A stretch of 64,000 nucleotides of DNA. Origin: Microbulbifer pacificus. Lineage in GTDB: Bacteria; Pseudomonadota; Gammaproteobacteria; Pseudomonadales; Cellvibrionaceae. Shown here in pieces: positions 54,392 through 62,636 of the stretch. The position numbers and the translations under genes were made by a program. The stretch lies in assembly GCF_033723955.1 (NCBI RefSeq), contig NZ_CP137555.1:3588001-3652000 (forward strand), read 5' to 3'. Below the pieces are notes generated by a model that had not been told where the DNA came from, searched no databases, and was given only the letters and a program-made list of their open reading frames with translations. The stretch's first letter is position 1. Every line of letters starts with the position of its first letter.

Positions 54392-56965
54392 TTAGAATCG
54401 AAGTGTAAATCCAAGAGATGGGATTATGGGTAAAAGTGGCTTTTCCAAAGCGGAAATTTCAAAACTATTGTTGTCGGAACTTGGCGTTGAGCGCAGCTCG
54501 TATGCTCCGATATTGGCCCGGTTGGTCAAGTTGGTGACTTCCAGGTAGGCTTCCAGCTCACCTATCGGCTTCTCCCAAAGATAGGAAATTTTCATGTCAA
54601 ATGAAAAATAAGCTGGCAGATTGGTGTTATAGATTTGAAAAGGTTCCGATTCTTCGAGGGTAGTGATCTGATCAGGCACTGCTGTTGTTTTCCAGCCACT
54701 GTGCCAGTGACCTCTGCCACTAAATGTCCAATTGTCGTTGATCCATGTTAACCCACCTTGGAAGGCGTTATTTTGGTTCCAGCGTCGGGGTATGGTGTTA
54801 TTGCTTTCAAGTAAGTCTCTTGCATGGCTTCTCGAGTAACTTAACCAAGCTCGAAAGTTGTTCGAAGGCGTATATTCGATCAGTGTCTCATGCCCCAGGA
54901 TTTCGGATCTAGCGGGTTTGATCAATATCCGATCTGCTGCCAATTCTGGAAGGTATCCATATGGCTGGAACGCGTTCTCATATCTCGGTCTTGGAGAATT
55001 TACATCCTTTCGGTAGGCTTCGATCGTGATCGTCAAGTCTTTTGGACCTTCAAACGCGGCACCTAAGATGAAATGGTCGGATCTTTGCGGTTCAAAAAAA
55101 GTTGGCTCGCCACTTTCAACATCAAGATCAGTGATACCTGGTGCCTGGTAGAAGCGACCGATATTCATTTTTGCTTGAATTGAATCGGTAAGGCGTACTT
55201 TGACAGCCGTTCTTGGGCTCACTTGTTTTTGATAGTCTGAATAGTAGTTCTGCGCGTCGAAGCGAAGTCCACCCTCGAAACTCCAGCTTTCAGATGGCAG
55301 ATACCGATAGGTAAAGTATGCGGATCCGGCAGTACCTTCCGGGCTTGCTTCAACATGGCTATCGATTTTTTGCGCTGACCCCAAGAGGGCGGACAGCAGG
55401 CCCCGTTCAACCGATAATCCGTAATCATAATATCCTTTGAGATGCTCCAGGCGAAGGCCACCGTTTAATACCTGCTCTTCGGAAATTTCGTAATTTACAT
55501 GGTTTTCGAAGCGAGCGATTTTGAATCTTCTACGGTCGGACAGGCTGCCAATACTTTTGCTGAACACATCGGGCTCATTGATGTATCCATTTCGCCTGTT
55601 GTAAATGTCGCCAATGGTTAAAATGTGTTTACTTGAAAAGTTCGGTGTGTGTTGGATAGACGTTTTTATCCATCCGTATTTACTGTCGTATATGGAGTGC
55701 ATGGATTCGCCTTCATCCCCATGCAAACCCAGAAGTTCGATGTCATCCCGCATAGATAGATAGGCCGCTTCTGCATCAATTTCTGGCGAAATTTTCCAGC
55801 GGGCACTTGCATAAATATCCGAAAATTGTGGCGTCCCGATTTCTTCATTTACCTGCTCTAGGGACTCATCCAATATTCCCTGCCGTGCAACGATATTCCA
55901 GTGAGTTTCATTTTGGGGTACATTTCCTTGCCACTGCACGGTGGTGGAAAACGGGTTGACGCTGACACTATGGCGAAATTCGTCGATTTCTTCAGGTGAG
56001 CGAATGTCCATTACGCCGCTCATTTTCCCCCCGAACCTGGCCGGATAGCCTCCCGTGTAGATTGACAAGCTATCGACAATTTCCGGGCTGATTCCCGATA
56101 ACAGACTTTGATAATCTTTCAGATGAAAAGGATCGATCAGTTCAATGTCGTCAAACAGGACGAGCATTTCATCATCAGCGCCGCCACGAATATTAGGCTT
56201 CGCAGAGAATCCCTGGCTGGCCACGCCCGGTACGGAATGTATCACTTGCAGGGAGTCCCCACCTAAAGTTGGCGCTGCGTGTAGCTCTGGCGACTCAAAT
56301 GTCTGGGGCGAATTCGATCGTGTTGAGTTTTCAAAATGAAAATTACTCGTCACCACGACTTCTTCAATACTGGCATTACGTTTTTTCAGGTTTACATAAA
56401 CCTCGCCGGAAGGTTCGGCGGCGGGTAAGCAGCGGTCTCTATAATCCTGATGATGAAACTGCAAGCACAATATATCTTCTATATTCAGTGTTACTTGTAT
56501 TGCGCCATCTTTATCTGACTTGCTGCCACTGTTGCCGCTGAAGTAAAGGTCGCTTTGTACTGATTCTTTTAGATAGGTAGCGTTAACTTCGACGCCTTTA
56601 ATCGGAGCATTGGTCTCAATATCTCGGGTAATAACCTTGATACTTCTGAAGTTTGTCTTTCCTGCGACTACGTACCAGGTGTCAATATTGTCCTGGTGTT
56701 TGAGCGTCAGGTTGTGAGGTAGCAGTGCTTTTCTGAGCCTGGCAATGGGTTCACCCGGCTCGGGGTTGGAGAGCACCAACAATGAATCTGGAACGAGATT
56801 ATCGCTAAAAATTATTTTATAACCGGATTCCTGAAACCTGTGTAGAAGTCGCACCAGCGTTTTATCTGATAATTTATCGTTCTCCAAATCCTGGGGATTT
56901 GCCATCGTCGATAGCGAACAGCTTGCTATACAAGCTCCCAGGAAAACTGCGGACGGTAAACGCAT
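54392..56965 (-). CDS. TonB-dependent receptor with N-terminal STN signalling domain
   Basis: Receptor of 857 aa. After a signal peptide (1-22) comes an STN-like signalling domain (about 30-100, 'SDKTLVRLLHRFQESGYKIIF'), then a carboxypeptidase-like beta domain, a TonB-box-like 'SIEEVVVTSNFHFEN' near 205, a plug with 'PNIRGGADDEMLVLFDDIEL', and a barrel ending 'LPIIPSLGFTLRF'. The STN domain is what FecA/FpvA-type receptors use to pass a signal to FecR. FecR and an ECF sigma gene lie directly upstream, 12 bases away. Ligand unknown. Confidence 0.9.
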   Translation of the reverse strand: MRLPSAVFLGACIASCSLSTMANPQDLENDKLSDKTLVRLLHRFQESGYKIIFSDNLVPDSLLVLSNPEPGEPIARLRKALLPHNLTLKHQDNIDTWYVVAGKTNFRSIKVITRDIETNAPIKGVEVNATYLKESVQSDLYFSGNSGSKSDKDGAIQVTLNIEDILCLQFHHQDYRDRCLPAAEPSGEVYVNLKKRNASIEEVVVTSNFHFENSTRSNSPQTFESPELHAAPTLGGDSLQVIHSVPGVASQGFSAKPNIRGGADDEMLVLFDDIELIDPFHLKDYQSLLSGISPEIVDSLSIYTGGYPARFGGKMSGVMDIRSPEEIDEFRHSVSVNPFSTTVQWQGNVPQNETHWNIVARQGILDESLEQVNEEIGTPQFSDIYASARWKISPEIDAEAAYLSMRDDIELLGLHGDEGESMHSIYDSKYGWIKTSIQHTPNFSSKHILTIGDIYNRRNGYINEPDVFSKSIGSLSDRRRFKIARFENHVNYEISEEQVLNGGLRLEHLKGYYDYGLSVERGLLSALLGSAQKIDSHVEASPEGTAGSAYFTYRYLPSESWSFEGGLRFDAQNYYSDYQKQVSPRTAVKVRLTDSIQAKMNIGRFYQAPGITDLDVESGEPTFFEPQRSDHFILGAAFEGPKDLTITIEAYRKDVNSPRPRYENAFQPYGYLPELAADRILIKPARSEILGHETLIEYTPSNNFRAWLSYSRSHARDLLESNNTIPRRWNQNNAFQGGLTWINDNWTFSGRGHWHSGWKTTAVPDQITTLEESEPFQIYNTNLPAYFSFDMKISYLWEKPIGELEAYLEVTNLTNRANIGAYELRSTPSSDNNSFEISALEKPLLPIIPSLGFTLRF

Positions 56966-56977
56966 TTTAGATTATGG

Positions 56978-57970
56978 CTATAGGTTCGAATTGTTATTTG
57001 ATTCTATCTCAATGCGGTCTTGTTTCAAGGTGATAGAAAGTGTAGTGGTTTCCATTATCAATGGCAGTGTTGTTTCAATGAGTTCAGGGTCAAGTGTTCC
57101 GCCGGACAAACGGGTGGTTTCCGCTATCCGTTGGACTTCAGGTGTGTTAAAAATAACCTTTCGTCCGGTTAGCCTGCCGGCCAAGAGCAGTATTTCGCTC
57201 AAATTTTTTCCTTCAAGTGCGATATCTTCCGAAGCGTCCAGTACCCAACCCCAATATGGATCACTTGAAGAAATCGTTGTACGTTCTACAGATCCATCGC
57301 GATCAATCACGATTACATCACCGGAGCCGTCTCCCGCAATAGTTGTGTGCTTTACGCCATCAGCTAGCGATACCAATGTCTCTCCTTCGCGCATCGCTAC
57401 TTTTAAAGATTCATTTCTCACATGGACTTCGTACTGTGTTCCTATATCTTCAATATTTCCTATTGCGGTCTTTATAATCATGTTGGAGTTGCTATTTCCG
57501 GAATCGAAGTATAGGCGTCCGCTATTTAGCGAGATAACGCGTTCTGAAGTGAATTCCAATTCGGTGAATTCATCAATGATAAGGGAAACGCCATTATTCA
57601 AAACCAATGACATGCGGCTCGCACCGTCCGTGGCCAAATAGTCGCCCACGGAAAGTACTTTTTGTCCGGAATGTTTTCCGTTTATGTGCATTGAACCTGA
57701 AATGCTGGCGATATGGCCCATGGGCTGAATATCACTTCCTTCCATTGTGGGCAGGAAAGCAATTACGATCGCAACCAACAAAGATGCTGCGATTGCTGAT
57801 GTTGTGACAAAACGCCGAATGCGAGCACGCCTGTGGTTGGCGACTGCGTCGTACCATGCCTGTTTTGTGGCCGCCATTATGTCGTTTGATACATCCGATT
57901 CTGGTGAGGGGCGTTTTCCCGCCTTTCTCAAAAGACTTTCCAGGGAATCTTCGCTGTGCATCATTTTCAT
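56978..57970 (-). CDS. FecR-family anti-sigma/sigma regulator
   Basis: Protein of 330 aa, start ATG 57970. A cytosolic N-terminal region (1-57), one membrane helix (about 59-77, 'TSAIAASLLVAIVIAFL'), a periplasmic FecR beta domain ('VGDYLATDGASRMSLVLNNGVSLIIDEFTELEF', 'AIGNIEDIGTQYEVHV') and a C-terminal part like the STN-type domain ('ALEGKNLSEILLLAGRLTGRKVIF'). It would hold the sigma factor and release or activate it when the receptor's STN domain signals. Spacing: 20 bases after sigma, 12 before the receptor gene. Confidence 0.9.
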   Translation of the reverse strand: MKMMHSEDSLESLLRKAGKRPSPESDVSNDIMAATKQAWYDAVANHRRARIRRFVTTSAIAASLLVAIVIAFLPTMEGSDIQPMGHIASISGSMHINGKHSGQKVLSVGDYLATDGASRMSLVLNNGVSLIIDEFTELEFTSERVISLNSGRLYFDSGNSNSNMIIKTAIGNIEDIGTQYEVHVRNESLKVAMREGETLVSLADGVKHTTIAGDGSGDVIVIDRDGSVERTTISSSDPYWGWVLDASEDIALEGKNLSEILLLAGRLTGRKVIFNTPEVQRIAETTRLSGGTLDPELIETTLPLIMETTTLSITLKQDRIEIESNNNSNL

Positions 57971-57990
57971 CTCTATATAGTGACCTGTGC

Positions 57991-58584
57991 TCAAACGGTC
58001 CTGAATTCTCGTTCAAGATCTGAGAACGCGGTTTTGAATGCCTTTCTTGCCCTGGCGAGTAATGACTGCACGGCAATTTCACCAATATCAAGTCGGTGAG
58101 CAATTTCAGATACGCTTAAGCCCTCGATATATTTCAGTTCAAGTGCGGCACCGTAACTGTTTGGCAATAAATCCAGAGAGGTCTGGACCAGAGTCCTGAG
58201 ATCGTCGTCATGCAGGGACTGAAATTCACCACCGATGCCAGCCGGCATACTCTCGATGGCGGTACGCAGATTGGTATTTTCATCGATGCTGCTGGTCAAT
58301 TCTTGCTTGTGTCCAAGTTTCTTATACCAGTGTGATATTTCATTGCGCGCAATCTGGCACAGCCATGTGAACAATGACGCTTCGCCGCGATATCGTGACA
58401 GTCCATGCATGGCGTTCACCAACACTTGCTGGACGATGTCTTTGCACGTTTCTTCATCGCCGATCCGGAGCCGGCAGAAACGAAATATCCTGGGGAAATA
58501 GGTGTCATAAAAGCGTGTGAATGCTGGTTCACTACCGCTAAGTAAGCTGGTGACCAGGGCGAGGTCTTCTTTATGTTCTGGCAC
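57991..58584 (-). CDS. ECF-type RNA polymerase sigma factor
   Basis: Sigma-70-family ECF factor of 197 aa. Region 2 is 'FYDTYFPRIFRFCRLRIGDEE' with 'ASLFTWLCQIARNEISHWYKK'; region 4 is 'YIEGLSVSEIAHRLDIGEIAVQSLLARARK', the helix-turn-helix for the -35 box. A 45-residue linker separates the regions. First gene of sigma-fecR-receptor-Omp85; the order matches iron-starvation-type surface signalling but no siderophore genes are near. Confidence 0.92.
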   Translation of the reverse strand: MPEHKEDLALVTSLLSGSEPAFTRFYDTYFPRIFRFCRLRIGDEETCKDIVQQVLVNAMHGLSRYRGEASLFTWLCQIARNEISHWYKKLGHKQELTSSIDENTNLRTAIESMPAGIGGEFQSLHDDDLRTLVQTSLDLLPNSYGAALELKYIEGLSVSEIAHRLDIGEIAVQSLLARARKAFKTAFSDLEREFRTV

Positions 58585-59226
58585 GACAATACCTATAGGG
58601 CTTACTTGCTTTTGTCATGAGAGTGCGCTGAAGGGCAAAATCAATCGCGGACGGGCAAATATTTACTGCTGATCACCTGTCACGGCGGTAATCAGGTCTT
58701 TTTTGGCTGTTTATTGATCAATTTGGGGCTATGCAAACTGCCCGATTCAGTCAGGTGTTAGTGTTGGGACATGTCGAGTTGATCTTTTTAGCACCGCTTT
58801 CGCCCAAAAGATACCTTCCGTTCAAGTAGCGTACGTGGCATGAAAATACCCCCGAGCGACACCTGGAGCGGTAATAATTTGTTCTGGATTGGGTGCTTTT
58901 TATACTCTTTGCTACACTCTTATCAATAATCGCAATAATTTTTTACGTATGGCAGCCATTCCGAAATTACCGGCTGAGTACATCAGTCAGAAAATCCCAC
59001 CGCTCGGTGCAAGTCTTCAGGCACTGCCTCCTTATTTTGTTGCGAAATACATCCGATGCAGTCGTTTCCATAAAGAATATGTGTCCCTTAGGGGAATTGC
59101 CCGCTTACAACACGGTTGCAGACAGGATGGCAATTAGCGATTAGTGTCTTCCTCTGCACCTTTTGGTTGGCGGGAGAATATTGCGACGAATTTGATATCC
59201 AGGGATGAATGTAAAAGGAGAACGCT
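58585..59226. other. Intergenic region upstream of sigma gene and TfoX-like gene
   Basis: 642 AT-rich bases with the promoters of two divergent units. A frame of 83 codons (58893-59144, GTG start) begins with a hydrophobic helix 'MLFILFATLLSIIAIIFYVW'; it may be a small membrane protein but lacks a good ribosome-binding site, and I leave it as a candidate only. The motif at 58639-58649 is listed separately. Confidence 0.35.
58639..58649 (-). promoter_or_regulatory. Shared 11-base motif upstream of the sigma-factor gene
   Basis: CGCGATTGATT on the minus strand, 55 bases before the sigma start. The same 11 bases occur 78 bases before the Omp85-family gene. It might be part of an ECF promoter or a binding site. 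Chance is not excluded. Confidence 0.3.
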
Positions 59227-59550
59227 ATGAGTTACAGCGAAGATCTCGTTGAAAGAGTTCGCGATCTGCTGCACGAAAATGAGGGGCTCACCGAAAAGCA
59301 GATGTTTGGTGGTCTCGCATTTATGCTCAATGGCAACATGGCCTGTGGTGTGGTGGGCCAGGAACTGATGGTGAGAGTGGGGCCGGAAAACTATGACGAG
59401 GCGCTCAGTGAGCGTTATACCCGCCCGATGGATTACACCGGCCGGCCACTTAAAGGTATGGTGTATGTAGAAGAGGATGCCATTGCGGCCGACCTTGATG
59501 GCTGGGTAAACCGAGGTGTCGAATTTGCGGGCAATTTGCCACCCAAATGA
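59227..59550 (+). CDS. TfoX/Sxy N-terminal domain protein
   Basis: Protein of 107 aa made only of the TfoX N-terminal domain ('KQMFGGLAFMLNGNMACGVVGQELMVRVGPENYDEALS'). In Vibrio and Haemophilus full TfoX/Sxy triggers competence, but single-domain members are mostly of unknown role. AAGGAG ribosome-binding site before ATG 59227. GC content is back to genome style, so it marks the right edge of the low-GC stretch. Converges on the CDF gene. Confidence 0.88.
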   Translation: MSYSEDLVERVRDLLHENEGLTEKQMFGGLAFMLNGNMACGVVGQELMVRVGPENYDEALSERYTRPMDYTGRPLKGMVYVEEDAIAADLDGWVNRGVEFAGNLPPK

Positions 59551-59607
59551 GCTTTACCAGAAAATGCGCCGGAAAACCCGGCGCCAGGCACTTTCCAGCC
59601 ACTTAGC

Positions 59608-60726
59608 TTAAAGGCCAGTTTCGAATTGGCCCGGATCATCCAGTTTTGAGGATGGGGTGAGGCCGTCAATTTCAATGGTGAGGTGGAATACCTGCGGGCA
59701 TCGTTGCTTTAACTCTGCTTCCAGTTCATCAATCAACTCTTCCGTCGCTTCCAGTGTGGCCTGAACGGTGGCCCTGGTTTCCGCATACTCCAGTACCGAT
59801 TCTGTGCGGCGTTGCTCCGGAACTCGCTCCAGCAGTTCGCGCTCGTGCTTGGCAATACGTTGCTGCAAGTTGCGCATTAATACCTCTTCACGCAATTCGA
59901 TTTCCGCCACCACCACGGTGTGGGTGTCGTCCACGATGACCGAACGCAGGTCATGATAGCGCTCGATTTCCCGGTGATTCTTGATGATGTCGTGAAATGC
60001 GCGCTCAGCGCTCTGGTCGCGCACACTGGTGAGATAGCGCATATTGATCTTGCCGAGGAAGATGGCGGTGAGCCCCAGCATCAGCGCAATCAACACCGAG
60101 AAGCCGATATCCCACTGGGGATTGCCGGTGGAATAGGTCATGCCGATACCGGTAGCCGCCAGAATCACGCCGGTGACAGCGATGGAGTCCTCCAGTAGCA
60201 CCGCAAGCAGCGTCGGATCGTCCGCCTTCATCAGATACGCAAAGGGGTTGCGCCGGCCCGCTGCGCGCATGCGTGTCAGGAACTCCTTGCCCGCCACCAG
60301 TAATACGTAGCCTTCCAGCACAAAGGCGATCAGCAACACCACCGCGGATATCCAAACCGGCGCTATTTCCAGCCCCAGGAAGGATACAGATTCGGGGGGG
60401 AGGGTATGTGACAGGTTATGCCATGCGTGCCAGGCGTGGGCGAGGCCGAGGCCACAACCGATGGAGAACAGGCCAATGGCGCTCCACAGGTTCCACAGGT
60501 ATTTCTTCTGGCCATGGCCGAAGGCGTACTCCCGGTCTGCCGGGAGCCCGCCGCGTTTGAGGCCGATGAGCAGGAATACCTGATTGAGGGTATCCATTAA
60601 GCTGTGTACTGCTTCGTTCATCATCGCGGCGGAGTGGGTCACCAGTGCCGCGATACCTTTTAACACCGTAATGATGGCATTGACACAGATTGCATAAACA
60701 ACGGCTTTCTTTGAGCCTTGGGCCAT
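59608..60726 (-). CDS. Cation diffusion facilitator family transporter
   Basis: Inner-membrane metal/proton antiporter of 372 aa, six membrane helices and a C-terminal cytosolic domain. The helix-II motif 'NEAVHSLMDTLNQV' (HxxxD) and helix V 'LLEDSIAVTGV' (Asp) supply the transport site. The C-terminal tail is longer than in FieF and coiled-coil-like ('LQQRIAKHERELLERVPEQRR'). Substrate may be Zn, Fe or Mn; sequence does not decide. The start is ATG 60726 with GGGGGA upstream; a TTG four codons earlier is unlikely. Confidence 0.92.
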   Translation of the reverse strand: MAQGSKKAVVYAICVNAIITVLKGIAALVTHSAAMMNEAVHSLMDTLNQVFLLIGLKRGGLPADREYAFGHGQKKYLWNLWSAIGLFSIGCGLGLAHAWHAWHNLSHTLPPESVSFLGLEIAPVWISAVVLLIAFVLEGYVLLVAGKEFLTRMRAAGRRNPFAYLMKADDPTLLAVLLEDSIAVTGVILAATGIGMTYSTGNPQWDIGFSVLIALMLGLTAIFLGKINMRYLTSVRDQSAERAFHDIIKNHREIERYHDLRSVIVDDTHTVVVAEIELREEVLMRNLQQRIAKHERELLERVPEQRRTESVLEYAETRATVQATLEATEELIDELEAELKQRCPQVFHLTIEIDGLTPSSKLDDPGQFETGL

Positions 60727-60961
60727 GGTTTCCCCCAATTACTGGAAACAGCTAAGTCGTAATTCCGATTTGAACATTTTTGCGTCATCCCGGATGAGTG
60801 TTGCGCGGGGACAGAAGAGTATAGAAAACGAAGTCTGTTTCCAGCCCCTTGAATAAATAAATCCTACTGCGCCATACCGGTCTGCATCCGTTACTGCATG
60901 CCTATACTTTTCGAGGCTTGGTGTTCGTGCCTGTCATTGTTTACTTTTTTTCCAGCGGTAG

Positions 60962-62500
60962 ATGTATCTGATGTCCCAAATATGTCGCGTTTTTTTATGG
61001 ATAGCACTGCTGTTTTCCGCGTCATTCGCCAATGCGGCGGACAAGCCAAACATCCTCATCATATGGGGGGATGACATTGGCATGTGGAACGTCAGTGCCT
61101 ATCACCGCGGCATGATGGGTGGATCGACGCCCAACATTGACCGTATTGCCAAAGACGGCATGATTTTCATGGACCACTATGCCCAGGCGTCCTGTACCGC
61201 CGGTAGGGCGGCCTTTATTACCGGGCAATATCCGATGCGTACCGGGTTAAGCACCGTGGGATTACCTGGTGCGGAACAAGGAATCAAGGAAGTAACGCCG
61301 ACCTTGGCGGAAATGCTTAAAGCCCAAGGCTATGTTACCGGCCAGTTCGGCAAGAATCACTTGGGTGACCGCGATGAACACCTACCTACCAATCACGGCT
61401 TTGACGAGTTCTTCGGCATTCTCTACCACCTGAATGCCGGGGAATATCCGGAACAGTACGACTACCCCCAGGATCCGGCCATTCAGAAAAAATTCGGCCT
61501 GAAAATGCGCGGGGTGATTCACTCCAAAGCACTCGCCGATGGCAAGCAACAAATCGAAGATATGGGTGCCTGGGGTAAGGAACGTCAGCGAAACCTCGAC
61601 TGGGAAGTGCTGGAGCAATCCAAGCGCTTTATTACCGAGTCGGTCAAGTCGGGAAAGCCGTTTTTCGTTTGGCATAACACCACGCGGATGCACTACCGCA
61701 CCAATTTAAATAAAAAATATGCGGGAAAAACCGGCTATGGCATCTATGCCGACGGTATGGCGGAACTGGATGATATCGTCGGTGAGTTACTGAATCTGCT
61801 GGATCAGCTCGGCGTCGCGGACAATACGCTGGTTATGTTCTCCACCGATAACGGTGCAGCATCCAATTCCTGGCCGGATGGCGGCAACCAGCCGTTCCAT
61901 GGGGAGAAGGGCGTTGGCGGCTGGGAAGGCGGGTTCCGTGTACCCATGATGGTCAAATGGAAAGGCCATATCCCGGCAGGCTCTTCCACCGGGGAGTTTA
62001 TGACGATGGAGGACTGGATCCCCACCATCATGTCTCTGGTCGGGGTAACAGACATTAAAGAGAATCTGCTCGCGGGTACCAAGATTGGTAGCAGGAATTT
62101 CAAGGTACACCTGGATGGCTATGACCAGAGTGATCTGGTTCTGAATCAGGGCAAGACAAAACGCAAAGAGTTCTACTACTTCACCGAGACTACCTTCCAT
62201 GGTATGCGTTATGGCGACTGGAAATTTCTGTTTATCGATCAGGAAGAGTGGTTCCGTGCCGCCCAGATTCCACTGACGACCCCCTATATCATTAATCTGA
62301 AGCTGGATCCGTTTGAGCGCTTTATTGATGCACGCGGATACGATGAATGGGCGGAAAACCGCAGTTGGACTCTCGGGCCGGCAGCGGGGCAGATTCAGCA
62401 ATTCATCCAAACCTTTAAGGAGTTTCCACCGGTTCAAAAGAGTATGTCCGTGCAGGTGGACGAAGTGAGCAAATTGATCAATTCACTCGCCGCGCAGTAG
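60962..62500 (+). CDS. Arylsulfatase (formylglycine sulfatase), exported
   Basis: Sulfatase of 512 aa with a signal peptide (to about residue 26, ...ANAA). The modification motif is Cys78-Thr-Ala-Gly-Arg82 in 'ASCTAGRAAFITGQYP', so Cys78 is turned into formylglycine by an FGE enzyme not in the window. Other family parts: 'NILIIWGDDIG' (metal Asp-Asp), 'GQFGKNHLGD', 'LVMFSTDNGA'. Could act on sulfated polysaccharides or lipids. Followed 136 bases later by a DUF3604 gene on the same strand. Confidence 0.93.
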   Translation: MYLMSQICRVFLWIALLFSASFANAADKPNILIIWGDDIGMWNVSAYHRGMMGGSTPNIDRIAKDGMIFMDHYAQASCTAGRAAFITGQYPMRTGLSTVGLPGAEQGIKEVTPTLAEMLKAQGYVTGQFGKNHLGDRDEHLPTNHGFDEFFGILYHLNAGEYPEQYDYPQDPAIQKKFGLKMRGVIHSKALADGKQQIEDMGAWGKERQRNLDWEVLEQSKRFITESVKSGKPFFVWHNTTRMHYRTNLNKKYAGKTGYGIYADGMAELDDIVGELLNLLDQLGVADNTLVMFSTDNGAASNSWPDGGNQPFHGEKGVGGWEGGFRVPMMVKWKGHIPAGSSTGEFMTMEDWIPTIMSLVGVTDIKENLLAGTKIGSRNFKVHLDGYDQSDLVLNQGKTKRKEFYYFTETTFHGMRYGDWKFLFIDQEEWFRAAQIPLTTPYIINLKLDPFERFIDARGYDEWAENRSWTLGPAAGQIQQFIQTFKEFPPVQKSMSVQVDEVSKLINSLAAQ

Positions 62501-62636
62501 TTTGCCAATACACGCCGGGCTGCATACAGGATGTGTAGTTACTGCCCCGTTACTTTTCATCGTCACTCCGCAAAGGTAGAGACGCTGAAAGTCGGGGCAG
62601 AGCCGTTTCAATACATGGTCACCAGGGAAGGAAGAC

